A stretch of DNA of 55,219 nt, from NCBI GenBank assembly GCA_030041005.1, contig JASHOR010000104.1, forward strand, positions 1 through 55,219. Reading direction: 5' to 3'. Origin of the DNA: Xanthobacteraceae bacterium (lineage in GTDB: Bacteria > Pseudomonadota > Alphaproteobacteria > Rhizobiales > Xanthobacteraceae). A program made the position numbers and the translations under genes. Below the pieces are notes generated by a model. The model was given only the letters and a program-made list of their open reading frames with translations, did no database searches and was not told the DNA's origin. Shown here one piece after another: positions 35,723 through 44,032 of this stretch (position 1 is its first letter; each line of letters starts with the position of its first letter).

Positions 35723-35913
35723 CTAGTGTCCCGATTAATCTCGTGTGGTTTTGGTTCAGAAATCCGCATGACGAGCCCGCGGCAGGAATGATGCGGACTT
35801 CTGAACCACCACACGAGTGTCCCGATTGATCCAGTGTGGCTTTGCTTCAGAAGTCCGCATTACGAGGTCGCGGCAGGAATGATGCGGACTTCTGAACCGC
35901 CACACCACACTAG
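35723..35913. repeat. two tandem palindromic repeats, family B copies 2 and 3
   Basis: Two head-to-tail units (35723-35815 and 35816-35913), each built as GTGTGG-TTCAGAA-TCCGCAT, a GAGGTCGCGGCAGGAATG core, then ATGCGGACTTCTGAACC-CCACAC. Each begins with GTGTCCCGATT, the same terminal sequence as family A; the pair starts and ends with CTAG. The right CTAG supplies the stop codon of the MetE-like gene that follows. Together with the family F copy they fill the whole 278-base gap. Confidence 0.8.
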
Positions 35914-36920
35914 ATAGTCGCCCGCAGCCGTTTTGCCGCCGCCACCATGACGGCGAGCTTTTGCCGCGCCAGTTCCCGGCTGATCGTCATCAGGCCGCAA
36001 TCGGGCGCGAGCCACACCTGTTGCGGATCGACGACCTCGAGCGCTTCGCCGATGCGGCGCTCCACGGCGTCGACTGTCGGCACCGGCGAATCTCCCGGAT
36101 CGACGCAGCCGAACATGACGATGCGGTCGGCGCAGTTTCGCAGCACCTCGGGATTGAAGGCACTGCGGCCGAACTCGACGTGAAAGCCGCCGATGCGCGT
36201 CTGCGTCAGCGACGGCAGAATCCCTTCGTATCGGTATTGATGCTGGAGCCCGCCGCCGCCCGGGTAGCCGTAACAAAGATGCACGACGGTCGGCACCGTA
36301 ATGCCGTCGAGACAGCGGTCGAGCGCTTTGGCACCGTAACGTGCGACTTTGTCGTGGTAGCGCGTCATCGCCGGCTCGTCGATCTGCAGCACGTCGGCTC
36401 CGGCCGCCTGCAGATCGCGCAGTTCGCCGTTAAGCGCGGCTGCGATATCGAAAGCGAGTTCCTCTTCGTCCTCATAAAACTCATTGGCGGAACTGTCGAT
36501 CACCGTCATCGGCCCGGGAACCGCCATTTTGACCGGTTGCCTGGTCTGTGATTTGGCAGCGCGCAGATCGTCTACCGCCGCCGGCGCCCGCCGGACGATT
36601 TTGCCGGTGACGCGCGGGACCAATCGATCGGCCTCGCGATTGCGATAAATCTTCTTGGGAACGAGGTTGTCGATGTCGACGCCGTCCCACCGTCCGGCGA
36701 TGTGGAAGATGAAAGTCGCCCGCCGCATCTCGCCGTCGGTCACAATGTCCAGGCCGAGCTGCTCCTGCTCGCGAATGACGAGCGCCATGGCGTCGTCCAT
36801 CGCCTCCCTCAACGCTTCGCCTTCCAACCGGTAGGTGAGCTGATTGCGCTTGGTATTGGCGAGCCATGTCGGTCGCGGAAAGCTGCCAACGCTCGTCGTG
36901 GTAAGGGGACCGAATTGCAT
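35910..36920 (-). CDS. MetE C-terminal-domain-like zinc methyltransferase
   Basis: A 336-residue single-barrel protein of the cobalamin-independent methionine synthase family. Zinc ligands are His214 and Cys216 (VVHLCYG), Glu249 (FHVEFGR) and Cys308 (APDCGLM). The N-terminus TTSVGSFPRP is the family's start of the catalytic half; the folate-binding half is missing. The start at 36920 gives MQFGPL. It is only distantly similar to the protein at 25178. It diverges from a zinc-independent alcohol-dehydrogenase-like gene. Its TAG stop is formed by the end of a repeat element. The methyl donor and acceptor are unknown. Confidence 0.86.
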   Translation of the reverse strand: MQFGPLTTTSVGSFPRPTWLANTKRNQLTYRLEGEALREAMDDAMALVIREQEQLGLDIVTDGEMRRATFIFHIAGRWDGVDIDNLVPKKIYRNREADRLVPRVTGKIVRRAPAAVDDLRAAKSQTRQPVKMAVPGPMTVIDSSANEFYEDEEELAFDIAAALNGELRDLQAAGADVLQIDEPAMTRYHDKVARYGAKALDRCLDGITVPTVVHLCYGYPGGGGLQHQYRYEGILPSLTQTRIGGFHVEFGRSAFNPEVLRNCADRIVMFGCVDPGDSPVPTVDAVERRIGEALEVVDPQQVWLAPDCGLMTISRELARQKLAVMVAAAKRLRATI

Positions 36921-37013
36921 CGCTGGATCGTCACCTGTTCGCTGTTCTACCCGCAACAGCATGGACGATTGCCGGACGCGGGTCTACCAGAAGGCAAAAC
37001 CGAGGAGGAAGCC

Positions 37014-37988
37014 ATGAAGGCAGCAGTCTTGGGCGAAGGCGGCATCGAGATCCGCGAGGTCGCAAAGCCAACCCCCGGGCCCAACGAAGTGTCAATCAGG
37101 GTGCGGGCATCGAGCCTCAACCGCGCCGATCTGCTGGTGGCCTCGGGCCATCAGCATGGTCGGGTTGGCGGCGTCGGGGCGCGAATTGGGCTCGAATGCG
37201 CCGGGGAGGTGGAGGACGTCGGCCGCGAAGTCACGAACTTCAAACCCGGCGACCGTGTCATGGGTTCGGCGCCGGGCGGTTTTGCCGAATACGCCGTAAC
37301 TGATGTCGGGCGGGTGCATCGCATCCCCGGCAACAACATGACCTACGAGCAGGCGGCTTGTCTTCCCGTTGCCTTGCAGACGATGCACAACGCCGTGGTA
37401 ACCGCCGGGCGGCTCAAACGCGGCGAAACGCTGCTTATCCAGGGCGCAAGCTCGGGCGTCGGGTTGATGGGTATGCAGATCGGCAAGCTGATGGGCGCCG
37501 CGCTGGTCATGGGCACGTCGACTAACGCGGCGCGCCGCGCGCGGCTTAACGAATACGGCTGCGACATCGCCATCGACACCAGCAAGCCTGATTGGCCGGA
37601 GGACGTCAAAAAAGCAACCGACGGCAAGGGCGTCGACCTGATCGTCGATATGGTCTCCGCGCCGGTCGCCAACGGCAACCTGGAAGCGGCAAAAATCCTC
37701 GGCCGCATCGTCAACGTCGGTCGCCTCGGCGGCATGAAGGGCGAGTTCGATTTCGACAAGCACGCGCTCAAGCGCATCGACTATATCGGCGTCACCTTTC
37801 GTACCCGCACGCCGGAGGAAGTACGCGAGATCGTACGCGCGTTGCGCGCCGACCTGTGGCCGGCCGTGGAAAGCGGCAAGCTCAGCCTGCCGATCTACAA
37901 GACCTATAAGCTTGCCGACATCGGCGAGGCGCTCGCGGTGATGCGCGCCAATCAGCACTTCGGCAAAATCGTCATCGCCGTCGCATGA
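37014..37988 (+). CDS. quinone oxidoreductase-like MDR family dehydrogenase
   Basis: A 324-residue medium-chain dehydrogenase/reductase. The start at 37014 has GAGGAGG six bases upstream. GHR(H)-type zinc ligands are absent, and the substrate domain carries RASSLNRADLL and GLECAGEVEDVG. The NADPH motif is ASSGVGLMG. This is the layout of quinone oxidoreductases and enoyl reductases that reduce activated C=C bonds. It stands between divergent and convergent genes, so it is a single-gene unit. Its role in the catabolic block could be reduction of a quinone or enone intermediate. Confidence 0.87.
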   Translation: MKAAVLGEGGIEIREVAKPTPGPNEVSIRVRASSLNRADLLVASGHQHGRVGGVGARIGLECAGEVEDVGREVTNFKPGDRVMGSAPGGFAEYAVTDVGRVHRIPGNNMTYEQAACLPVALQTMHNAVVTAGRLKRGETLLIQGASSGVGLMGMQIGKLMGAALVMGTSTNAARRARLNEYGCDIAIDTSKPDWPEDVKKATDGKGVDLIVDMVSAPVANGNLEAAKILGRIVNVGRLGGMKGEFDFDKHALKRIDYIGVTFRTRTPEEVREIVRALRADLWPAVESGKLSLPIYKTYKLADIGEALAVMRANQHFGKIVIAVA

Positions 37989-37992
37989 ACGA

Positions 37993-38892
37993 CTACGTCC
38001 CGTCCGGGACCACGTCATGGAACTTGGTGTAGTCGAGCAAGAGGCGTCCTCTCTCGGAAAGGCCGGTGATATCCCGATAGCGATGCTGCCAACGGATGTC
38101 CTGCCGCGAATAGATTCGGCGGGCGTAAAGCGGCTGGGCGGAATTGTCATCGACGCCGTCAAGGTTGAGGATCAGCGCCCCCTCGGCCTCGGCAAAATCC
38201 TCAGGCGTCATGTCATGGAATGCGCTCGCTTTGTCGATGACGTGCAGCAGCGTCCAGCTCAGCGAGAACATCGGATGTTCGCGGCGCTCGAGCTTGAGTT
38301 CGTAATACCGGCGGAATTGCTCGCGCTCCTTTGTGTTCTCCAACCGGAACAGCCATAGCCGAGCGGTCGCCTGTGAAATCGTGTTGTGCCGGGCGTTGGC
38401 GACGCGGATCATCAGCGTCCGCTCGCCTTGATAGGTCGTGACGACCGGGTGCCGGGCGAACACGAAGCGCGCTCGCGGCCGCGAGAAGCGAGCAAAAATC
38501 AATCCCGTCATCACCGCGAGGAAGGACATTCCGGTAAAGATTTCGACGGTGGCGACAAGATGTCCGTAATTGGTTTGCGGATGCATGTCGCCGTAGCCGA
38601 CCGTGGCCAGCGTTTCGATCGAAAAGTAGAACAGGCTGAACGGCAGCGGCAGATCGGGAGAAACGTTGGCAATCGGCTTGTCGCCAAGCCAATACACGCA
38701 GGCGAACACGGCATTGAGAACGATGAAAATCAGCGCGGCGCTGCCGAAAAACACCGGCCAGTGCACGGTCATCGAACGATGATAGAGGTCCGTCCAAAAT
38801 CCGGTGCCCAAGCCGCGGGTCTCGATCTCGCGCTGACCGATACTGACGAGATGGGATTGAACTCTTTGACGAGTCCTGAGTTTTTTTGCCAA
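37993..38892 (-). CDS. KirBac-type inward-rectifier potassium channel
   Basis: A 299-residue membrane protein. It has a slide-helix region (FWTDLYHRSM), two membrane helices (about 46-68 and 110-133) flanking the pore loop with the selectivity filter TVGYGDM, and a C-terminal beta-rich Kir cytoplasmic domain with the typical RTLMIRVANARHN and HPMFSLSWTLLHVID segments. It should form a tetrameric K+ channel in the inner membrane. It overlaps nothing and ends 5 bases from the convergent MDR gene. The gene looks unrelated to the catabolic genes around it. Confidence 0.93.
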   Translation of the reverse strand: MAKKLRTRQRVQSHLVSIGQREIETRGLGTGFWTDLYHRSMTVHWPVFFGSAALIFIVLNAVFACVYWLGDKPIANVSPDLPLPFSLFYFSIETLATVGYGDMHPQTNYGHLVATVEIFTGMSFLAVMTGLIFARFSRPRARFVFARHPVVTTYQGERTLMIRVANARHNTISQATARLWLFRLENTKEREQFRRYYELKLERREHPMFSLSWTLLHVIDKASAFHDMTPEDFAEAEGALILNLDGVDDNSAQPLYARRIYSRQDIRWQHRYRDITGLSERGRLLLDYTKFHDVVPDGT

Positions 38893-38928
38893 TGCGGGTT
38901 CGCCTCGTGCGAAAGTCCGGACGACGAT

Positions 38929-39954
38929 CTACGCCGTAGCCCGAGCCCTGGCCTTGAGCCGCGGGTAGACGCGCAACGCGTTCTCTTCGAATATCTTTCT
39001 CCGATCGCTGTCGCTGATCGGCGCCTTGTCGATATAGCGTTTGGTGTCGTCGAAGCCGAAGCCGGTCTTCGGGTCGTTGCCTTTCACCGCCCCGACCATT
39101 TCCGAAGCGAACAGGATGTTGTCGATCGGCACCACCTTGGCGAGCAGATCGATGCCCGGCTGATGATAGACGCACGTGTCGAAGAAAATATTGTCGCCCA
39201 TGACCTCGGCAAGCTCGGGCCTGCCGTTGTTGAGCGCGATTCCGCGGAAGCGACCCCAATGGAACGGTACGGCGCCGCCGCCATGCGGAATGATGAATTT
39301 CAGTTTCGGAAAAGTCTTGAACAGGTCGGAGAGAATCACCTGCATGAACACCATGGTGTCGGCGTTGAGATAATATGAGCCCGTGGTGTGCATTGCCGGA
39401 TTGCAGCAGCCGGAAACGTGGATCATGCACGGTACGTCAAGCTCGATCATCTTCTCGTAGAGCGGGAACCAGGATTTGTCGGTCATCGGCGGCGAGTTGA
39501 AATAGCCGCCGGACGGATCCGGATTGAGGTTGCAGCCGACGAAACCCATTTTCACACAACGCTCCAGCTCGACGGCGCAATTCTTCGGGTCGACGCCGGG
39601 CGATTGCGGCAACTGACACACGCCGATGAAGTTCTGCGGAAACAGCGCGACCACACGCGCAATCAGGTCATTGCAGATCTGCGACCATTCGATGCTCACG
39701 CTTTCGTCGCCGATGTGATGGCCCATGCCGGAGGCACGCGGCGAGAAGATGGTCAGGTCGGTGCCGCGCTCGCGCTGCAGCCGCAACTGGTTCTGCTCGA
39801 TGCTTTCGCGAATCTCGTCATCCGACATTTTCAGCGCGGCACGCGACGGCATCGCCGCCTTGTCCTTGGCATTGGCGGCCGCGGTTTGTTCCTTGCGGAA
39901 GCGGTGCAAATCCTTCGGTTCAGTGGTGTAGTGGCCGTGGCAATCGATAATCAT
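38929..39954 (-). CDS. ligJ: 4-oxalomesaconate hydratase-like amidohydrolase
   Basis: A 341-residue amidohydrolase-2 member that closely follows LigJ of the protocatechuate/gallate 4,5-cleavage pathway: MIIDCHGHY, then DLTIFSPRASGMGHHIGD, LPQSPGVDPK, LNLNPDPSGG-type segment, IPHGGGAVPFHWGRFRG and LFASEMVGAVKG. The metal ligands His6, His8, the MIHVSG His and the Glu of ASEMVGA are kept. LigJ hydrates 4-oxalomesaconate to 4-carboxy-4-hydroxy-2-oxoadipate. The ATG at 39954 gives the exact LigJ N-terminus. A divergent HpaI-type aldolase gene could supply the next step. The LigAB pair is 33 kb away. Confidence 0.87.
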   Translation of the reverse strand: MIIDCHGHYTTEPKDLHRFRKEQTAAANAKDKAAMPSRAALKMSDDEIRESIEQNQLRLQRERGTDLTIFSPRASGMGHHIGDESVSIEWSQICNDLIARVVALFPQNFIGVCQLPQSPGVDPKNCAVELERCVKMGFVGCNLNPDPSGGYFNSPPMTDKSWFPLYEKMIELDVPCMIHVSGCCNPAMHTTGSYYLNADTMVFMQVILSDLFKTFPKLKFIIPHGGGAVPFHWGRFRGIALNNGRPELAEVMGDNIFFDTCVYHQPGIDLLAKVVPIDNILFASEMVGAVKGNDPKTGFGFDDTKRYIDKAPISDSDRRKIFEENALRVYPRLKARARATA

Positions 39955-40168
39955 GGCACCATCGTTAGTGGGTTTTCGGCTCGGCCGGATGCTACGGCGC
40001 GCGGCGCGATTGTCAAACCCGCCGCACGTTCTGCTAGGATGAGATGCCATCGCTCCGGCCCGATGGGTAAAGGGCGGCGGCCAAGACTGCCAAACTACAT
40101 CCTTCGCGGTTCCGCTTTTCGGGCGACCGCCTCGAGGGGCCGACTATCTGTTTTGGGGAGATCGAAGA

Positions 40169-41032
40169 ATGGCTGAACTACCGCGGCTCAATGGTGTCAT
40201 CCGCGCGCTCGAATCGGGCCAGCATGCCCTGACATGCTTCGCGCCGGCCGAGATCGGCAGTGCGATTGCGATGAGCGCATCGAAATACGACGGTTGCGTG
40301 TTCGAGATGGAGCACAATCCGTGGGATGGCAGGCTGCTGCGCGATTGTCTGCAATACATGCTCAACCGCGCCCAGATCGCCAAGGCCGCTTCGGTGGTTC
40401 CGGCGGTGACGCCGATGGTGCGCATCCCCGTGAACGGGGTCGAGATGGCGCAATGGCACGCCAAACAGGCGCTCGACATAGGCTGCTACGGCATCGTATT
40501 TCCGCATATTTCGACGGTAGAAGAGGCCGCCAACGCGGTTGGCGCCTGCCGCTATCCGCGGCTGAAAAGCGCGGCCAATTACGAGCCTTCCGGCATCCGG
40601 GGCGATGGCCCGACCGCCGCCGCCCGCTATTGGGGCCTCACCCAGCAGGAATATTACCGGAAGGCCGATGTCTGGCCGCTTGATCCGCAGGGCGAGATTT
40701 TCTGCATCTTGCAGATCGAGGACACGCGCGGCGTCGAGAACCTCGACGATATCCTGAAAAACGTACCGGGTATCGGCTGCATCCTGATCGGTGAGGGCGA
40801 CCTGTCACAGGAATTGGGCTACCCGCGGCAATACGAACACAAGGTCGTGCTTGAGTGGATGAAACGCATCGTCGACACCTGCAGGAAACATAACGTTGTG
40901 GTCGGCCATCCGCACGTGGAGCAGGGCAACGCCGAGCGGCTTGTCAAGGAGGGCTATCGCTTCCTCATGTGCGCGGCGGTGCAGAGCTTTGGTCACCTCG
41001 AAGCGGCGCGCAAGCATACCGGACGGACGTGA
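40169..41032 (+). CDS. HpcH/HpaI family class II aldolase
   Basis: A 287-residue cytosolic barrel aldolase. The catalytic His is in FEMEHNPW, the Arg in MVRIPV, and the metal ligands are the Glu of LQIEDT and the Asp of GEGDLS, all as in HpaI. Members cleave 2-oxo-4-hydroxy acids to pyruvate plus an aldehyde or oxoacid. Start at the ATG at 40169 with GGGGAGAT upstream. It is divergent from the LigJ-like gene, so cleavage of 4-carboxy-4-hydroxy-2-oxoadipate, normally done by LigK, is a plausible inference. A close relative of vanillin/trans-feruloyl or other aldolases cannot be excluded. Confidence 0.87.
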   Translation: MAELPRLNGVIRALESGQHALTCFAPAEIGSAIAMSASKYDGCVFEMEHNPWDGRLLRDCLQYMLNRAQIAKAASVVPAVTPMVRIPVNGVEMAQWHAKQALDIGCYGIVFPHISTVEEAANAVGACRYPRLKSAANYEPSGIRGDGPTAAARYWGLTQQEYYRKADVWPLDPQGEIFCILQIEDTRGVENLDDILKNVPGIGCILIGEGDLSQELGYPRQYEHKVVLEWMKRIVDTCRKHNVVVGHPHVEQGNAERLVKEGYRFLMCAAVQSFGHLEAARKHTGRT

Positions 41033-41064
41033 CTTGCGGCGCGGCTCCCCTTCCCGCGCGGATT

Positions 41065-41991
41065 TCAGGAGCCCGAGCCACGTCCGGCCGCCTTTGCCTT
41101 CGGCGCATTCGCGCGCTGTTCGGACTCCTGCTGCAGATAGGCGACGATATCCCGGCGCGCGATCGGATCGGGGACGCTGACCGGCATTTTCACGCCGGGA
41201 ATGAATTTCCGCGGATCGGCGAGCCAGCGGTTCAGACTGTCGGCCGACCAAGCGAACCCGGCTTTCTTCAGGGCCGCCGAATAATCGTAGCCGGGCGCCG
41301 AGCCGGCGCGGCGGCCGAACACGCCGCCGAGCTTCGGACCGTACTTGTTGGCGTCAAGCGCGTGGCAGGCGGTGCATTGCTCGTTGAAGAACTGGCGGCC
41401 GTAGGCCGGATCCGGCGGATTGGTCGCGAGAAAACGCGAGAGATCCCTCGCATTCTTCGGATCGGCCGATCGGAAGAAGGTATAGCCGAGGGTAATCTGG
41501 GCGATGTCACGCATGTCGGGGTCTTTGCCGAAAGCCGGATCGACGTAGAACACGACCGGCATATCCACTTTCTGGTGTGCGTCGAGCCGCTCCTCGGTAA
41601 AGCAAAAGCACTGGATCTTGTTGAAATAGATACCGGTGCGTAGCGGCGTGACGTTGAACGTGGCGTGGCCGACGATGGATTGGTCGCTCAGGTTCTCGGC
41701 GGTGAAATAAACCAGCTTTTGCTCCCCGAGATGCACGGTGACAGCGTTCTGGTCGGGATCGAAGCGCCAGGGCAGGCCGGGCGCGACACTGGTGTCGAAC
41801 GCCACCCTGATGGTCTGCTTGGATACCGTGGCGAGATCGTCCGCCACCCGCTGCGTCGTGCCGGCAAGACCGGTTGCTGCGCAGAACATGCGGTAAAGGG
41901 TCGGCGAATAGGCGACCAGGACGCACATGATGCCGATCGCGACGATGCACGGCGCGACCACCATCAGATTTCTGCGTTGCCGAGGCTGCAT
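41065..41991 (-). CDS. Cox11/CtaG copper chaperone fused to cytochrome c
   Basis: A 308-residue protein made of two recognisable parts. Residues 11-29 are a membrane anchor, followed by SPTLYRMFC and GLAGTTQR and the copper-binding CFCF motif at 128-131 (IQCFCFTEE), ending near residue 180. This is a complete Cox11, which delivers Cu to the CuB site of cytochrome oxidase. Residues 193-290 are a class I cytochrome c with CTACH (206-210) and Met269 (GVKMP) as heme ligands. Both domains would face the periplasm. The last 20 residues are Ala/Lys/Gly-rich. No oxidase gene is nearby. The gene lies downstream of an isochorismatase gene on the same strand. Confidence 0.9.
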   Translation of the reverse strand: MQPRQRRNLMVVAPCIVAIGIMCVLVAYSPTLYRMFCAATGLAGTTQRVADDLATVSKQTIRVAFDTSVAPGLPWRFDPDQNAVTVHLGEQKLVYFTAENLSDQSIVGHATFNVTPLRTGIYFNKIQCFCFTEERLDAHQKVDMPVVFYVDPAFGKDPDMRDIAQITLGYTFFRSADPKNARDLSRFLATNPPDPAYGRQFFNEQCTACHALDANKYGPKLGGVFGRRAGSAPGYDYSAALKKAGFAWSADSLNRWLADPRKFIPGVKMPVSVPDPIARRDIVAYLQQESEQRANAPKAKAAGRGSGS

Positions 41992-42129
41992 CGCCGCCGT
42001 CTCAAGTCCTACTCATGTTCACGCCGATCGCGGGCGTATTCGCACGCTTGCCCCGCATCGTGTCGGCAAAATGACGGCATGTGTCGTTTTGTCCAACACG
42101 CCGCCTCCGCCGCGATTGACCCGGAGCGG

Positions 42130-42903
42130 TCAAAAATTCGCCGCGCGCTTTTGTTCGTAGCGCGCCGGCGCCGTGCCTTTCGGCAGATCGTACATGCCGT
42201 TCGGCAGCGTATCGAGGAAAGCGACAACCTCGGCGGTTTTCACCACGTCGGCATATTTGGCGTTCATGTCGCACAGATTGATGGCGTGGCTCGCCTGCGA
42301 GCGGTCGAAGCAGCCTTCCTCGGCAAGCGCGATCCGGTAGTTGAGCGAGAACGCGTCGAGCACCGTGGCGCGCACGCAACCCGAGGTCGTAGTGCCGGTG
42401 ACGATGACGCTGTCGCAGCCGAGCAGCGTCAAATAGCTCGCCATATTGGTGCCGAAGAAACCCGACGGTTTTTGCTTAAGCACCACGATATCCCGTGGGC
42501 CCGGCGCGATCGGGGTGACGATCTCGTTGCCGTCGAGATTGCTCACGATGGTGTGGCGGTCCTCTTCGTTGCGCGAATTCTTCCAGGCCCAGGAGCCGGT
42601 ATCCCAATTATCCTCGCGCCGAACGCCGGTGGTGTACATCACCGGAACGCCCTTCTCGTGGCATTTGTCAATCAGCGAGCGGATGTAGGGCAACGCGGTC
42701 CAGGCATCCTCGCCGCAGGAATTGCGCCAGCGCTTGATCGATTCGACGATCGGCTCCGGGCGGTCGCCGCAGAACGCCCAGTTCACGTCGATGATGAGCA
42801 ACGCCGGTCTTTTGCCGAAGCCGCCGCGCGCACCGTAACCAGAAGCGGCGAACACCGCCTTGTCTCGTTCGGTGAGGAACTTGTTCCAGATCGGTTCCGA
42901 CAT
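42130..42903 (-). CDS. isochorismatase-like cysteine hydrolase
   Basis: A 257-residue alpha/beta hydrolase of the isochorismatase superfamily. The catalytic triad is visible: Asp in LIIDVNWAF, Lys in VLKQKPSGF and the nucleophilic Cys in TTTSGCVRAT. The cis-peptide region is intact. It resembles the N-carbamoylsarcosine amidase and maleamate amidohydrolase branch, so hydrolysis of an amide or carbamoyl compound is the most probable reaction. The start at 42903 gives MSEPIWNKF. It lies directly downstream of the binding protein gene of an ABC importer, so its substrate is probably imported by that system. Confidence 0.87.
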   Translation of the reverse strand: MSEPIWNKFLTERDKAVFAASGYGARGGFGKRPALLIIDVNWAFCGDRPEPIVESIKRWRNSCGEDAWTALPYIRSLIDKCHEKGVPVMYTTGVRREDNWDTGSWAWKNSRNEEDRHTIVSNLDGNEIVTPIAPGPRDIVVLKQKPSGFFGTNMASYLTLLGCDSVIVTGTTTSGCVRATVLDAFSLNYRIALAEEGCFDRSQASHAINLCDMNAKYADVVKTAEVVAFLDTLPNGMYDLPKGTAPARYEQKRAANF

Positions 42904-42976
42904 GGTTCTGCGTCCTATGCTGCTCATGCCGCGATATCGTCATTCCGCACGTGTCGCTGCGGCTGATCGGCGAATA

Positions 42977-43984
42977 CTACAAACTCGCCTTGAGCTTGTC
43001 GACGAAGCTCATGTCAATGATCTCGTCGTATTTGACGTCGGTCTTGAGGATGCCGGCGCCCATGACAACGGCCTTCGCCGTATCCCACGAGGCGCGGCTG
43101 ATTGTGCCGTCCTTGCTCCACATGTCGTCGGCAAACGAGCGGCCGAGCGTCGCCTTGAGATCGTCGAGCGGCATGGTGGGAAACTGCTGCCTCGCAAGCT
43201 CGGCCGATTCGTCGTGATGGGCGTCGACGAACTTCAACGACCTCATCATGCCGCGCACAAACCCCTCCACCAGCTCCGGCGTCTTCTGGATCGAGTCGAG
43301 GCGGAGATTGAAGGTCGAATAGGCATAGGGTCCCATCATCCTGGGAATATTGATGAACGGCTCGCCCCAGATGCCGGCGCGAACCCCCTGGCTAACGAAA
43401 GGCTCCGTCGAGCAACCGATCACCGCTCGCTTCGCCCTGACCGCCGGCAGAATCGCGGAATTCGCCGTTTCAATGAGAGTCACGTCGCGTGTGGCGTCGA
43501 GCTTCCATTTCTTGAGCAGATAGCGGGTAATGGAATTGGGAGTTCCGCCATAGCCGCTGGTGGCCACGGTCTTGCCTTTGAAATAGCCCGCCCAATCCTC
43601 GTTGGTCGGCTCGTCCCCCTTGGCCGCGCAATAATAGACGTTGCCGCGGTCGACGCAGTTGACCACGGCGCGCAACTCGGCGCCTTTCGCCTTGGCGAAA
43701 GCGCAGTGCTCCGGTCCGCCGATGAAGGCAAACGCCTGGCCGGACAGCACCGCATTGGCATGGCCGGCGCCGGTTTCGATGGTCACGATGTTGACCGTGA
43801 CATCCTCGAAAAGGTTCTTGGCCATCCCGATGTAGAGCGGCAGATAGCCGGTGCCGTGGACCGGCTCGGCAATGAGGACCTTCTTGACGTCGGCGCGGGC
43901 GATGAACGGGCGAGCGACAACGGCGAGTCCGGCCGCCGCCGTCGATGCGAAGAGCCCTCGCCGGGTGAGTGTTCGTGTCTTCAT
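42977..43984 (-). CDS. NitT/TauT-type ABC transporter substrate-binding protein
   Basis: A 335-residue periplasmic binding protein with a Tat-like leader (LTRRGLFAS, processing near residue 31). Family features include GTGYLPLYIGMAKNLF, a ligand-gate segment with IGGPEHCAF and GKTVATSGYGG. Permease and ATPase genes lie immediately upstream on the same strand, making a complete importer. The isochorismatase-like gene follows after 73 bases. The ligand is probably an amide or small organic acid. Start at the ATG at 43984. Confidence 0.88.
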   Translation of the reverse strand: MKTRTLTRRGLFASTAAAGLAVVARPFIARADVKKVLIAEPVHGTGYLPLYIGMAKNLFEDVTVNIVTIETGAGHANAVLSGQAFAFIGGPEHCAFAKAKGAELRAVVNCVDRGNVYYCAAKGDEPTNEDWAGYFKGKTVATSGYGGTPNSITRYLLKKWKLDATRDVTLIETANSAILPAVRAKRAVIGCSTEPFVSQGVRAGIWGEPFINIPRMMGPYAYSTFNLRLDSIQKTPELVEGFVRGMMRSLKFVDAHHDESAELARQQFPTMPLDDLKATLGRSFADDMWSKDGTISRASWDTAKAVVMGAGILKTDVKYDEIIDMSFVDKLKASL

Positions 43985-44032
43985 GACGACCTCCGCGGAG
44001 TTGAATGCGTCTCTATTGATGTTGCATTGCGT

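Noticed and set aside
35723-35913. Possible short CRISPR-like array
   Set aside because: Only two units of about 95 bp, each itself palindromic and with no unique spacers between; they are dispersed repeats found elsewhere in the window.
38213-39430. 405-codon minus-strand frame bridging channel and LigJ-like genes
   Set aside because: Out of frame with both real genes and without family similarity; it only joins their shadows.
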